Source: CAXQRU01 sp964226685
Lineage (GTDB): Bacteria > Pseudomonadota > Gammaproteobacteria > Pseudomonadales > Cellvibrionaceae
DNA length: 40,437 nucleotides
Assembly (NCBI GenBank): GCA_964226685.1
Contig: CAXQRU010000186.1
Location: 1 to 40,437, forward strand
Direction: 5' to 3'
Part shown: in pieces, positions 6,875 through 14,969 of the stretch
Layout of the letters: each line of letters starts with the position of its first letter
How positions within the stretch are numbered: the first letter of the stretch is position 1
Position numbers and translations under genes: made by a program
The notes under the pieces: model-generated
The model's database searches: none
Told to the model about the DNA's origin: nothing
The model's input: only the letters and a program-made list of their open reading frames with translations

Positions 6875-7288
6875 ATGTTACAGCCGAAGCGTACGAAGTT
6901 CCGCAAGCAAATGAAAGGCCGCAATCGCGGTTTGGCTCAGCGTGGTTCTAAGGTTAGTTTTGGGGAGTATGGTCTTAAGGCTACCGGTCGTGGTCGAATA
7001 ACCGCTCGTCAAATTGAGGCAGCTCGACGTGCAATGACTAGGCATGTTAAGCGTGGCGGAAAAATTTGGATTCGAGTTTTTCCTGATAAGCCAATTACCA
7101 GTAAGCCTCTTGAGGTTCGTCAAGGTAAAGGTAAGGGTAACGTAGAATATTGGGTTGCTCAGATTCAGCCTGGCAAGGTTTTGTATGAAATGGAAGGCGT
7201 TAGTGAAGAGCTAGCCAGAGAGGCCTTTTTGTTGGCAGCAGCTAAGTTGCCAGTGGCTACCACTTTTGTTAAACGTTCGGTGATGTGA
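6875..7288 (+). CDS. rplP: 50S ribosomal protein L16
   Basis: 50S protein that helps position A- and P-site tRNA. It is 137 residues, as expected (136 in E. coli). Conserved: MLQPKRTKFRKQMKGR, the basic stretch ITARQIEAARRAMTRHVKRG, and PLEVRQGKGKGNVEYWVA. ATG 6875 has AAGGGG upstream. The stop TGA overlaps the rpmC ATG by one base. Confidence 0.98.
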   Translation: MLQPKRTKFRKQMKGRNRGLAQRGSKVSFGEYGLKATGRGRITARQIEAARRAMTRHVKRGGKIWIRVFPDKPITSKPLEVRQGKGKGNVEYWVAQIQPGKVLYEMEGVSEELAREAFLLAAAKLPVATTFVKRSVM

Positions 7289-7482
7289 TGAAAGCAGCAG
7301 AACTTCGTGAAAAATCAGTAGATGAGTTAAAAGCAGAGCTGATAGCTCAGTTAGAAGAGCAGTTTAAACTGCGTATGCAGAAAAACTCTGGTCAAGACTT
7401 GCCAACGCATGTATTTAAAAATGTTCGTCGCGATATTGCTCGAATAAAAACGTTATTGACAGAAAAACAGGCAGGTAACTAA
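7288..7482 (+). CDS. rpmC: 50S ribosomal protein L29
   Basis: Small helical 50S protein at the tunnel exit, 64 residues. MKAAELREKSVDEL and the C-terminal NVRRDIARIKTLL are diagnostic. ATG 7288 overlaps the rplP stop (TGATG); a GTG one codon upstream is less likely. Only 2 bases separate its stop from rpsQ. Confidence 0.96.
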   Translation: MKAAELREKSVDELKAELIAQLEEQFKLRMQKNSGQDLPTHVFKNVRRDIARIKTLLTEKQAGN

Positions 7483-7484
7483 TC

Positions 7485-7751
7485 ATGGCTGAAGAACTAA
7501 AAGCCTCTAAAACAGTCACTGGCAAAGTCGTCAGTAATAAAATGGATAAAACTATCACCGTGTTGATCGAGCGGAGAGTTAAGCATCCAATTTATGGCAA
7601 ATATGTCAGTAAATCTTCGAAGCTAAAAGCGCATGACGAAGAAAATGTTTGTAATGAGGGTGATGTAGTTAGGATATCGGAATCTCGACCACTATCAAAA
7701 ACCAAATCCTGGCGTTTGGTAGATATTGTTGAGCGTGCCACCCAAATTTAG
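7485..7751 (+). CDS. rpsQ: 30S ribosomal protein S17
   Basis: Primary 16S rRNA-binding protein with an OB fold, 88 residues. TVTGKVVSNKMDKTITVLIER and HPIYGKYV are typical; the first is quoted here as its core KMDKTITVLIER. It is the last gene of the classical S10 set. Only 28 bases lie before rplN and no promoter is visible there, so the S10 and spc gene sets are probably one transcription unit. Confidence 0.97.
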   Translation: MAEELKASKTVTGKVVSNKMDKTITVLIERRVKHPIYGKYVSKSSKLKAHDEENVCNEGDVVRISESRPLSKTKSWRLVDIVERATQI

Positions 7752-7779
7752 TGGCCCATAACGGTTTTGGAGACAAGTA

Positions 7780-8148
7780 ATGATTCAGACAGAAAGTTAT
7801 CTTGAAGTGGCCGATAATAGCGGTGCGCGTCGAGTGATGTGTATAAAAGTGCTCGGTGGTTCTCACAGGCGTTATGCTGCAGTGGGTGACATCATCAAAG
7901 TCACAGTTAAAGAAGCTATACCTCGCGGTAAAGTGAAAAAAGGTCAAGTTATGAAGGCCGTTGTTGTTCGAACAAAGAAAGGTGTTCGTCGTCAAGATGG
8001 TTCTTTAGTTAAATTTGATGATAATGCTGCGGTTCTGTTAAAGCAGGATGATTCTCCAATTGGAACACGTATTTTTGGTCCAGTCACGAGAGAGCTTCGT
8101 GGTGAGAAATTTATGAAGATTATTTCTCTAGCACCAGAAGTGCTATAG
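7780..8148 (+). CDS. rplN: 50S ribosomal protein L14
   Basis: 50S interface protein forming the bridge to 16S helix 14 and the binding site of the silencing factor RsfS. It is 122 residues. MIQTESYLEVADNSGARRVM, at the N-terminus, and GTRIFGPVTRELR near the C-terminus are near-invariant. ATG 7780 is preceded by GGAGACAAG. First gene of the spc set. Confidence 0.98.
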   Translation: MIQTESYLEVADNSGARRVMCIKVLGGSHRRYAAVGDIIKVTVKEAIPRGKVKKGQVMKAVVVRTKKGVRRQDGSLVKFDDNAAVLLKQDDSPIGTRIFGPVTRELRGEKFMKIISLAPEVL

Positions 8149-8167
8149 CAAAAGGCGGAGAAAAGTG

Positions 8168-8485
8168 ATGCAAAGAATTAAGCAAGATGATGAAGTGATT
8201 GTCGTTACTGGTAAAGGTAAAGGGGAAAGAGGCAAAGTTCTCAAAGTACTTAAAGACGACAAGCTTTTGGTTTCCGGTGTGAAGATGGTGAAGAAACATC
8301 AAAAACCAAACCCGCAACTGGGTGTTGCTGGCGGTATCGTAGAGAAAGAGTCGCCGATTCATATTTCCAACGTCGCACTTTACAACAGTGAGATTGAAAA
8401 AGGCGATAAAGTTGGTTTTAAAGAAATCGATGGCAAAAAAGTAAGAGTGTTTAAATCTTCTGGCAAGCCAGTAGATTCAAAATAA
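8168..8485 (+). CDS. rplX: 50S ribosomal protein L24
   Basis: Assembly-initiating 50S protein with a KOW motif, 105 residues. The KOW region DDEVIVVTGKGKGERGKVLKV is seen at residues 7-27; its key part is VTGKGKGERGKV. ATG 8168 is chosen over GTG 8165 because GGCGGAG ends at 8160, giving 7 rather than 4 bases of spacing. Confidence 0.96.
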   Translation: MQRIKQDDEVIVVTGKGKGERGKVLKVLKDDKLLVSGVKMVKKHQKPNPQLGVAGGIVEKESPIHISNVALYNSEIEKGDKVGFKEIDGKKVRVFKSSGKPVDSK

Positions 8486-8508
8486 ACTGAACGTGAATGG
8501 TAATTACA

Positions 8509-9048
8509 ATGGCTAGTTTGAAACAACGCTACAAAGAAGAGATAGCACCTAAGCTGAGAGAAGAGCTAGGTATCGCTAATATCATGGCTGTTCCGCGCAT
8601 CACCAAAGTGACTTTGAATATGGGCGTTGGTGAAGCTGTTGGTGATAAGAAGGTGCTTGAAAAGGCGGTTGAAGATCTACAGAAAATATCGGGTCAAAAG
8701 CCGGTTATAACAAAGGCTCGCAAATCAATTGCTGGTTTTAAGATTCGTGAAGACTGGCCAATTGGTTGTAAAGTTACCTTGCGCAAAGAAAGAATGTATG
8801 ACTTTCTTGAAAGACTTATCTCGATTGCTATTCCTCGAATCAGAGATTTTAGAGGAATAAGTGGTAAGCAATTCGATGGTCGTGGCAATTTCTCGATGGG
8901 TGTGACAGAGCAAATCATTTTCCCAGAAATTGATTACGATAAAATTGACAAGCTAAGAGGCTTGGATATTTGTATAACAACGACTGCAGGCAACGATGAG
9001 CACGGCAGAGCGTTACTAAAAGCATTTAATTTTCCTTTTAAAGGATAG
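8509..9048 (+). CDS. rplE: 50S ribosomal protein L5
   Basis: Central-protuberance protein that binds 5S rRNA and contacts P-site tRNA. It is 179 residues from ATG 8509, identical to the E. coli length; an ATG at 8497 would add four residues. Conserved stretches: NMGVGEAVGDKK, GQKPVITKARKSIAGFKIR, and FPEIDYDKIDKLRG. The ribosome-binding site is weak (no clear GGAG), so coupling to rplX translation is likely. Confidence 0.96.
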   Translation: MASLKQRYKEEIAPKLREELGIANIMAVPRITKVTLNMGVGEAVGDKKVLEKAVEDLQKISGQKPVITKARKSIAGFKIREDWPIGCKVTLRKERMYDFLERLISIAIPRIRDFRGISGKQFDGRGNFSMGVTEQIIFPEIDYDKIDKLRGLDICITTTAGNDEHGRALLKAFNFPFKG

Positions 9049-9055
9049 GTTTGTT

Positions 9056-9361
9056 ATGGCAAAGACATCAATGATCGAGCGCGAAAAGAAACGTGCGAAA
9101 CTAGTTGAAAAGTATGCGGCTAAGCGTAAAGAGCTGAAGGCAATTATAGTTAACCCTTCATCAACAGATGATGAGGTTTGGGAAGCTCAGGTAAAACTGC
9201 AAAAATTACCTAGAGATTCTAGTCCTTCAAGACGCCAAAGACGTTGTCGTTTGACTGGTAGACCGCATGGTGTTTATCGCAAATTCGGTCTTTGCCGTAA
9301 TCAGTTAAGAGAGGCTGCTATGCGCGGTGATGTCCCAGGTCTTGTTAAGGCAAGCTGGTAA
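9056..9361 (+). CDS. rpsN: 30S ribosomal protein S14 (zinc-free type)
   Basis: 30S head protein, 101 residues. The long form lacks the two CxxC zinc knuckles of short S14: the equivalent region reads SPSRRQRRCRLTGRPHG then FGLCRNQLREAA. This is the normal chromosomal form in gammaproteobacteria. ATG 9056 has AGGATAGG upstream. The S8 reading frame begins 16 bases after the stop. Confidence 0.98.
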   Translation: MAKTSMIEREKKRAKLVEKYAAKRKELKAIIVNPSSTDDEVWEAQVKLQKLPRDSSPSRRQRRCRLTGRPHGVYRKFGLCRNQLREAAMRGDVPGLVKASW

Positions 9362-9377
9362 TAAAGAGGTTGATGAT

Positions 9378-9770
9378 ATGAGTATGCAAGATCCGCTAGC
9401 CGATATGTTGACAAGAATTCGTAACTCTCAGCAAGTTGGCAAACTTAATGTTTCGATGCCCTCATCTAAAGTGAAGGTAAACGTTGCTAAAGTGCTAGAG
9501 CAAGAAGGTTATATTGAGTCTTTTGAAGTGTCTGGAGATGTTAAGCCGCAACTAAAGATAAGCCTTAAGTACTTTGAAGGAAAGCCCGTTATTGCTGAGT
9601 TGGATAGAATAAGCAGACCGGGACTTAGAAAGTATTCAGGTAAGGATGAGTTGCCTTCTGTGCGAGGTGGCTTGGGTGTTGCAATTGTTTCAACTAGTCA
9701 AGGTGTCATGACTGAGCGTCAAGCAAAACAGCTTGGTGTTGGTGGTGAAGTGCTTTGCACTGTGTTCTAA
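9378..9770 (+). CDS. rpsH: 30S ribosomal protein S8
   Basis: Core 16S rRNA-binding protein and, in E. coli, translational repressor of the spc operon. It is 130 residues from ATG 9378, exactly the E. coli length, starting MSMQDPLADMLTRIRN. The open frame extends upstream into rpsN, but those codons do not match S8. GLGVAIVSTSQGVMTERQA is the conserved C-terminal motif. Confidence 0.97.
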   Translation: MSMQDPLADMLTRIRNSQQVGKLNVSMPSSKVKVNVAKVLEQEGYIESFEVSGDVKPQLKISLKYFEGKPVIAELDRISRPGLRKYSGKDELPSVRGGLGVAIVSTSQGVMTERQAKQLGVGGEVLCTVF

Positions 9771-9804
9771 CCTTAGTTGAATTACTGATATTTAGGTATA
9801 AATT

Positions 9805-10338
9805 ATGTCAAGAATAGCAAAAAACCCGGTTGAACTACCCAGTGGTGTTCAGGTGTCTTTGGATGGTCGTGATTTGAATGTTAAAGGCTCTAATGGAACA
9901 TTGTCTTTGGTCGTTAGTGACCTTGTTGAAATTAAGCAAGAAGAGAATCAGTTGAGTTTTTCTGCTAGTAAAGAAAGCAAGGAATCCAAGGCATTAGCTG
10001 GTACGGTTAGATCGTTGGTTAGTAATATGGTCATTGGCGTAAGCCAGGGATTTGAAAGAAAATTAGTTCTTGAAGGCGTAGGTTATCGTGCGAAAGCTTC
10101 AGGCAATGTTATTAGTCTGACCTTGGGCTACTCGCATCCCGTTGATTATACCCTTCCCGAAGGGGTAACGGCTGAGACGCCAACTCAGACTGAAATCGTT
10201 GTTAAGTGCGCGGACAAGCAGCAGTTGGGTCAGGTGTGTTCAGAAATTAGGGCGTTGAGAGCTCCAGAGCCATACAAAGGTAAAGGTGTTCGTTATCATA
10301 ATGAGCGTATTCGCCGTAAAGAAGCGAAGAAAAAGTAA
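9805..10338 (+). CDS. rplF: 50S ribosomal protein L6
   Basis: 50S protein near the factor-binding site, 177 residues as in E. coli. MSRIAKNPVELPSGV opens it, GVGYRAKASGN lies mid-protein, and PEPYKGKGVRYHNERIRRKE closes it. ATG 9805 is in an AT-rich context without a strong Shine-Dalgarno site (TTTAGG only). Confidence 0.97.
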   Translation: MSRIAKNPVELPSGVQVSLDGRDLNVKGSNGTLSLVVSDLVEIKQEENQLSFSASKESKESKALAGTVRSLVSNMVIGVSQGFERKLVLEGVGYRAKASGNVISLTLGYSHPVDYTLPEGVTAETPTQTEIVVKCADKQQLGQVCSEIRALRAPEPYKGKGVRYHNERIRRKEAKKK

Positions 10339-10349
10339 GGTAAGATGAC

Positions 10350-10700
10350 ATGAATGCTAAAAAGAAGACAAGATTGAGAAGAGCTGGACGTTCAAGAGCC
10401 AAAATACGTCAGCTGGGTGCTACGAGGTTGTGTGTAAACAGAACGCCACGTCATATCTATGCACAAGTAATATCTGCTGATGGCGGTAACGTGATTGCTA
10501 GCGCCTCAACTCTTGATAAAACAATACGTAGTGGAACCACTGGCAACATAGAAGCTGCGAAAGCAGTCGGACAGTTGATTGCAGAAAGAGCAAAAAATGC
10601 AGGTGTAACAGCCGTTGCATTTGATCGAAGTGGTTTTAAGTATCATGGTCGTGTTAAAGCACTTGGTGATGCTGCGCGTGAATCTGGTTTAGAATTTTAA
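10350..10700 (+). CDS. rplR: 50S ribosomal protein L18
   Basis: 5S rRNA-binding protein of the central protuberance, 116 residues. RAGRSRAKIRQLGATRLCVN and the C-terminal FDRSGFKYHGRVKALGDAAR identify it. Arginine is encoded largely by AGA in the N-terminal basic region. ATG 10350 has TAAGGTAAG upstream. Confidence 0.97.
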   Translation: MNAKKKTRLRRAGRSRAKIRQLGATRLCVNRTPRHIYAQVISADGGNVIASASTLDKTIRSGTTGNIEAAKAVGQLIAERAKNAGVTAVAFDRSGFKYHGRVKALGDAARESGLEF

Positions 10701-10714
10701 AGGTTGCATTAACT

Positions 10715-11224
10715 ATGGCTTTTAACAAAAAAGACGAAAACAACGCAGAAGGTTTACAAGAGAAATTAGTTCAAGTAAACCGAGTTGCAAAAACTGTAAA
10801 AGGTGGAAGAATCTTTGGCTTTACAGCCCTTACAGTAGTGGGTGATGGTAATGGCCGTGTTGGTTTCGGTCGTGGTAAAGCCCGTGAAGTACCTTTGGCA
10901 ATTCAAAAGGCTATGGAAGCTGCACGCAGAAACATGATTGATGTGGAGCTAAATGGCGATACGATTCAATACCCAACTAAGGGAAGACATGGTGCATCTA
11001 AGGTCTTTATGCAACCCGCCTCACAAGGTACTGGTGTGATTGCAGGTGGTGCCATGAGAGCGGTATTGGAAATTGCTGGTGTTCAAAACGTTTTGGCGAA
11101 ATGTTACGGATCAACCAATCCTGTAAATGTTGTTAGAGCGACATTCAGTGCTCTTAAAGAAATGCGTTCGCCTCAACAAGTGGCCGCAAAACGTGGTAAA
11201 TCTGTTGAAGAGATTACCTCTTAA
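10715..11224 (+). CDS. rpsE: 30S ribosomal protein S5
   Basis: 30S protein important for decoding accuracy, 169 residues against 167. It has the double-stranded RNA-binding N-terminal part (VNRVAKTVKGGRIFGFTAL), the loop GDGNGRVGFGRGKA, and GVIAGGAMRAVLE. ATG 10715 is preceded by AAAGG. rpmD follows after 28 bases. Confidence 0.98.
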   Translation: MAFNKKDENNAEGLQEKLVQVNRVAKTVKGGRIFGFTALTVVGDGNGRVGFGRGKAREVPLAIQKAMEAARRNMIDVELNGDTIQYPTKGRHGASKVFMQPASQGTGVIAGGAMRAVLEIAGVQNVLAKCYGSTNPVNVVRATFSALKEMRSPQQVAAKRGKSVEEITS

Positions 11225-11252
11225 TCAGACTATATATTAAGTGAGTAGAGTC

Positions 11253-11438
11253 ATGGCTAATAAAACATTGAAGGTTACACAAGTTAAAAGTGTGCATGGT
11301 CGGCTAAAGACCCATAAAGCCTGTGTAGCTGGTTTAGGTTTGCGTCGTATAGGTCATACCGTTGAAGTTGAAGATACCCCTTCCGTCCGTGGCATGATTA
11401 ACCGTGTGTCTTATCTCGTAAAAATTGAGGGAGCTTAA
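11253..11438 (+). CDS. rpmD: 50S ribosomal protein L30
   Basis: Small 50S protein, 61 residues from ATG 11253, close to the usual 59. LGLRRIGHTVEVEDTPSVRG is the family signature. A GTG at 11241 in frame would add four residues but does not fit the family N-terminus. The stop lies one base before the rplO ATG. Confidence 0.95.
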   Translation: MANKTLKVTQVKSVHGRLKTHKACVAGLGLRRIGHTVEVEDTPSVRGMINRVSYLVKIEGA

Positions 11439-11439
11439 C

Positions 11440-11874
11440 ATGTACTTAAATACATTAGCGCCGGCAGAAGGCAGTACTAAAGATAAAAAACGAGTTGGCC
11501 GTGGAATTGGTAGCGGTCTTGGTAAGACGGCTGGTCGCGGGCATAAAGGTCTGAAGTCACGATCAGGTGGCACTGTTAAGCCAGGTTTTGAAGGTGGTCA
11601 GATGCCATTACAGAAGCGTCTACCAAAGTATGGTTTCGTTTCTAGAATTGGTGCTGTGAGTGCTGAAGTTCGTCTTTCTGAACTGAATTCTGTAGATGCA
11701 GAAATCATTACTCTTGAAGAACTGGCGAATGCAGGTTTGATTACCAAAAATATCAAGAGAGTTAAGGTTTTCCTTTCTGGGGAAATCAACAAGGCTATTA
11801 CCCTGAAGGGTTTATCTGTCACTAAAGGTGCTAAAGCAGCAATTGAAGCTGCTGGCGGTAAGGTAGACGCTTAA
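11440..11874 (+). CDS. rplO: 50S ribosomal protein L15
   Basis: 50S assembly protein, 144 residues from ATG 11440, identical to E. coli. The glycine/arginine-rich N-terminus GRGIGSGLGKTAGRGHKG and GFEGGQMPLQKRLPKYGF are unmistakable. TGAGGGAGC upstream is a good ribosome-binding site inside the end of rpmD. secY starts 2 bases after the stop. Confidence 0.98.
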   Translation: MYLNTLAPAEGSTKDKKRVGRGIGSGLGKTAGRGHKGLKSRSGGTVKPGFEGGQMPLQKRLPKYGFVSRIGAVSAEVRLSELNSVDAEIITLEELANAGLITKNIKRVKVFLSGEINKAITLKGLSVTKGAKAAIEAAGGKVDA

Positions 11875-11876
11875 TA

Positions 11877-13217
11877 ATGGCTGCGCCAGGTAAAAGTTTA
11901 TCGAATAAGAAAAGCCAAAGTGAGTTAATGCCTCGCCTTGGCTTTTTACTCATGGCTATCTTAGTTTATCGACTCGGTACGCATGTTCCTGTACCTGGCT
12001 TAAACTTTGAAGTTGTAAGCGATTTTTTTAAGCAGCAATCGGAGACTATTTTAGGTTTATTTAATATGTTCTCTGGTGGTGCCCTTGAGAGAATGAGTAT
12101 ATTGGCGTTAGGAATAATGCCATACATATCAGCCTCGATTATCATGCAATTGTTGGGTGCGGTAAGCCCATCATTAGAGCAGTTGAAGAAAGAAGGGGAT
12201 GCTGGTCGTCGTAAAATGAGCCAGTATACACGCTACCTGACTATTGCTCTGGCAATTGTGCAAGCTTTTTTTGTTACTCAAGGATTAGCTTCGCAAGAAA
12301 ACTTTGTGGACTCTGAAGCATTCCCAGGAATGACCTTTCATTTTGTGGCTACTGTATCTTTGGTCACTGGTGCTGTGTTTATGATGTGGTTGGGTGAGCA
12401 AATTACCGAGAGAGGGATCGGTAACGGGATATCAATGTTGATCTTTGCGGGCATTGTTGCGGGTATCATCCCAGCTATAGGTGGGGCATTTACTAGCGCT
12501 CAAACCTCAAGTACAGGTATTTTTGCTGTTTTGTTCATGTTGGTATTTGCTGTGGCGATCATTTGGTTTGTCGTCTTTATTGAAAGAGGACAGCGGCAGA
12601 TTACAGTTAACTATGCAAAGAGGCAGCAAGGTCGTAAAGTATTTGCGGCGCAAACGAGCCATCTGCCACTGAAAGTGAATATGGCTGGTGTAATTCCAGC
12701 GATTTTCGCAAGTAGTTTGTTGCTGTTTCCTGCCTCAATTTCTCAGTTTTTTGGAGATGGTAGCTCGGAAGGTGTAATGCAATTGATTACAGCCGCTTTA
12801 GGACAAGGGCAGCCGTTACAAATTGTTGTATTTACAGCTTTGATTGTTTTCTTTTGTTTCTTTTATACGGCCTTAATGTTTAACCCCAATGAGGTGGCGG
12901 ATAATCTTAAGAAGTCAGGGGCATACATTCCAGGGATCAGACCTGGTGAGCAATCAGCAAAGTATATAGACAGTGTTTTAACCCGTTTGACAGTAATTGG
13001 TTCAATCTACATGGCTGGAATATGTTTGATTCCTCAGGTTTTAACCAATATACCCAATATTAGTACGTTGGCTAACTATTTAGGTGGAACATCTCTGCTG
13101 ATTGTTGTAGTGGTTTTGATGGACTTTATGGCTCAAGTTCAGTCTCATGCGATGTCACAACAGTATGATTCATTGATGAAAAAATCAAATTTAAAAGGTA
13201 ATTCAGCGGGTCGTTAG
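11877..13217 (+). CDS. secY: Protein translocase subunit SecY
   Basis: Central channel of the Sec translocon in the inner membrane, working with SecE, SecG and SecA. It is 446 residues with ten predicted membrane helices. Recognisable stretches: MPRLGFLLMAILVYRLGTHV at the start of helix 1, ERMSILALGIMPYISASIIMQ around the plug and helix 2 (quoted only by its core LGIMPYISASII), and the cytoplasmic loop FNPNEVADNLKKSGAYIPGI. Its place between rplO and rpmJ is standard. ATG 11877 follows the rplO stop by 2 bases, so translation is probably coupled. Confidence 0.98.
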   Translation: MAAPGKSLSNKKSQSELMPRLGFLLMAILVYRLGTHVPVPGLNFEVVSDFFKQQSETILGLFNMFSGGALERMSILALGIMPYISASIIMQLLGAVSPSLEQLKKEGDAGRRKMSQYTRYLTIALAIVQAFFVTQGLASQENFVDSEAFPGMTFHFVATVSLVTGAVFMMWLGEQITERGIGNGISMLIFAGIVAGIIPAIGGAFTSAQTSSTGIFAVLFMLVFAVAIIWFVVFIERGQRQITVNYAKRQQGRKVFAAQTSHLPLKVNMAGVIPAIFASSLLLFPASISQFFGDGSSEGVMQLITAALGQGQPLQIVVFTALIVFFCFFYTALMFNPNEVADNLKKSGAYIPGIRPGEQSAKYIDSVLTRLTVIGSIYMAGICLIPQVLTNIPNISTLANYLGGTSLLIVVVVLMDFMAQVQSHAMSQQYDSLMKKSNLKGNSAGR

Positions 13218-13239
13218 GTCTGCCATAAGAGGTTAATTT

Positions 13240-13356
13240 ATGAAAGTACAAGCTTCAGTAAAAAAGGTTTGCCGCAATTGTAAAATTGTTCGTCGTAAAG
13301 GTGTTTTAAGAATCATCTGTTCTACAGATCCAAAGCACAAACAAAGGCAAGGTTAA
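13240..13356 (+). CDS. rpmJ: 50S ribosomal protein L36 (zinc-ribbon type)
   Basis: Smallest 50S protein, 38 residues, read directly from the sequence. MKVQASVKKVCRNCKIVRRK and the C-terminal KHKQRQG identify it. The zinc ligands are present: Cys11 and Cys14 (CRNC), Cys27 in IICST, and the His of PKH. ATG 13240 has AAGAGG upstream. It is the last gene of the spc set; the next promoter starts 60 bases further on. Confidence 0.96.
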   Translation: MKVQASVKKVCRNCKIVRRKGVLRIICSTDPKHKQRQG

Positions 13357-13358
13357 TT

Positions 13359-13376
13359 TAGTCGAAAGACTATTTT
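13359..13376 (+). terminator. Weak hairpin with GAAA tetraloop after rpmJ
   Basis: TAGTC (13359-13363), the stable loop GAAA, and GACTA (13368-13372) run into TTTT. The stem has only 5 pairs and two GC pairs, so it would be a leaky terminator or a 3'-end/processing structure between the spc and alpha gene sets. Confidence 0.35.
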
Positions 13377-13416
13377 GGGGGTATTAACTGTCGTTTATTA
13401 AGAAATTAATAAACTA

Positions 13417-13445
13417 TTGCAATTTGGTGATTTTATAGCTACTAT
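13417..13445 (+). promoter_or_regulatory. Promoter of the alpha (rpsM-rpoA) operon
   Basis: TTGCAA at 13417-13422, a 17-base spacer and TACTAT at 13440-13445, followed by the same TGCGCC sequence context as the S10 promoter. The start would be near 13452, leaving a leader of about 65 bases before rpsM. This lets the RNA polymerase alpha operon be transcribed independently of the S10-spc unit. Confidence 0.8.
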
Positions 13446-13517
13446 TGCGCCCTTTTTAGCGTTAGTGGCTATTGTTGCCGTTAATACCGTTATTTCAATA
13501 TACGTGGAGTAAATCAG

Positions 13518-13874
13518 ATGGCCCGTATTGCTGGTGTAAACATACCAGATCATAAACATGCTGTTATTTCTTTAACATCGATCTACGGCATAGGTCTCAC
13601 AAAAGCGAAGGGTATTTGCCAGGCAACTGGTATTGCTCAAGATAGAAAAATTAGTGATCTTTCTGAAGCAGAGCTAGACAATCTGCGTGATGAGGTGGCT
13701 AAAAATACTGTTGAGGGTGACCTTCGGCGCGAAGTATCTATGAATATTAAGCGTTTGATGGACCTAGGTTGTTATCGAGGCATTAGACATCGTCGCAATT
13801 TGCCTGTCAGAGGGCAGCGTTCAAAGACTAATGCTAGAACGAGAAAAGGTCCTAGAAGACCGATTAAACGTTAA
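13518..13874 (+). CDS. rpsM: 30S ribosomal protein S13
   Basis: 30S head protein contacting the P-site tRNA and forming bridges to L5. It is 118 residues as in E. coli. ARIAGVNIPDHKHAVISL and the tail RGQRSKTNARTRKGPRRP are conserved. ATG 13518 is preceded by GTGGAG. First gene of the alpha operon. Confidence 0.98.
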   Translation: MARIAGVNIPDHKHAVISLTSIYGIGLTKAKGICQATGIAQDRKISDLSEAELDNLRDEVAKNTVEGDLRREVSMNIKRLMDLGCYRGIRHRRNLPVRGQRSKTNARTRKGPRRPIKR

Positions 13875-13906
13875 TTGTTAAAACTTAAACAGTAGGAATC
13901 GTTGTT

Positions 13907-14299
13907 ATGGCTAAGCCAGGTAATAAAACAACCAAGAAAAAAATTAAAAAAGTGGTGACTGATGGTGTTGCTCATATTAAGTCGAGCTTCAACAATACGA
14001 TCATTACTTTAACTGATCAACAAGGTAACACTTTGTCTTGGGCAACTGCCGGTGGTTCGGGTTTTAGAGGCTCAAGAAAAAGTACTCCGTTTGCGGCTCA
14101 GGTTGCTGCTGAAAATGCAGGTGAAGCCGCTTTGGATTATGGTTTAAAAAACCTTCACGTGGAAGTCAATGGTGCTGGTCCAGGACGTGAGTCTGCTGTA
14201 AGAGGCTTGCATCTTAAAGGGTATAAAATCTTAAGTATTAGAGATGTTACCCCGATCCCACATAATGGCTGTCGCCCATCTAAGAAACGTCGCGTGTAG
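13907..14299 (+). CDS. rpsK: 30S ribosomal protein S11
   Basis: Platform protein near the mRNA exit, 130 residues against 129. GVAHIKSSFNNTIITLTD and VNGAGPGRESAVRGL are characteristic, as is the terminal HNGCRPSKKRRV. ATG 13907; rpsD begins 11 bases after its stop with a good AGGAG site. Confidence 0.98.
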   Translation: MAKPGNKTTKKKIKKVVTDGVAHIKSSFNNTIITLTDQQGNTLSWATAGGSGFRGSRKSTPFAAQVAAENAGEAALDYGLKNLHVEVNGAGPGRESAVRGLHLKGYKILSIRDVTPIPHNGCRPSKKRRV

Positions 14300-14310
14300 G
14301 AGAATTTGAT

Positions 14311-14931
14311 ATGGCTCGTTATTTAGGACCAACTTGTAAACTCTCTCGTCGCGAAGGGACTGATTTGTTCTTGAAAAGTGGCGTTAGACCGATAGAATCA
14401 AAGTGTAATGTTGAAAATGCTCCAGGTCAGCACGGCGTTAGAAGAGGCCGTCTGTCTGATTATGGTGTTCAGTTGCGTGAAAAGCAAAAAGTAAGACGCA
14501 CCTATGGCATTTTGGAAAAGCAATTTAGAAGTTACTACAAAAAAGCTGCTAGACAGAAAGGCGCTACCGGTGAAAACCTTCTTCAATTGCTAGAATGCCG
14601 CTTAGACAATGTGGTTTATCGTATGGGTTTTGGCTCTACGCGTGCGGAATCTAGACAGCTAGTAACTCATAAGTCTATCTTGGTTAACGGTAAAGTGGTG
14701 AATGTACCTTCTTACCAAGTTAGTGCCAATGATGTTGTTGCTATTAGAGAGAAGTGCAAAAAACAGTTGCGAATCAAGCATGCTTTAGAGCTGTCTGCCA
14801 ATAGAGCGGAAGTTGATTGGGTTGATGTAAATTCTGGCAATATGGAAGGTGTTTTCAAAAGAATTCCTGACCGTGCTGATTTACCAGCTGAAATTAACGA
14901 AAACCTTATTGTTGAGCTTTACTCTAAGTAA
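14311..14931 (+). CDS. rpsD: 30S ribosomal protein S4
   Basis: Primary 16S rRNA-binding protein at the mRNA entry; in E. coli it represses the alpha operon by binding its leader. It is 206 residues, the standard length. MARYLGPTCKLSRREGTDLF, the S4 RNA-binding fold RLDNVVYRMGFG...RQLVTHKSILVNGK, and PADLPAEINENLIVELYSK-type C-terminus are present. Arginine is frequently AGA. Confidence 0.98.
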   Translation: MARYLGPTCKLSRREGTDLFLKSGVRPIESKCNVENAPGQHGVRRGRLSDYGVQLREKQKVRRTYGILEKQFRSYYKKAARQKGATGENLLQLLECRLDNVVYRMGFGSTRAESRQLVTHKSILVNGKVVNVPSYQVSANDVVAIREKCKKQLRIKHALELSANRAEVDWVDVNSGNMEGVFKRIPDRADLPAEINENLIVELYSK

Positions 14932-14969
14932 TATTTAGCTTAACAACCCATAGATTAAAAGGTGCCTTT

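Noticed and set aside
9771..9804. Internal promoter before rplF (TATAAA at 9797)
   Set aside because: The hexamer is almost on the start codon and no well-spaced -35 exists; it is likely AT-rich spacer.
13446..13517. S4-binding pseudoknot leader for the alpha operon
   Set aside because: Only three-base GGC/GCC pairings were found; nothing resembles a stable pseudoknot by eye.
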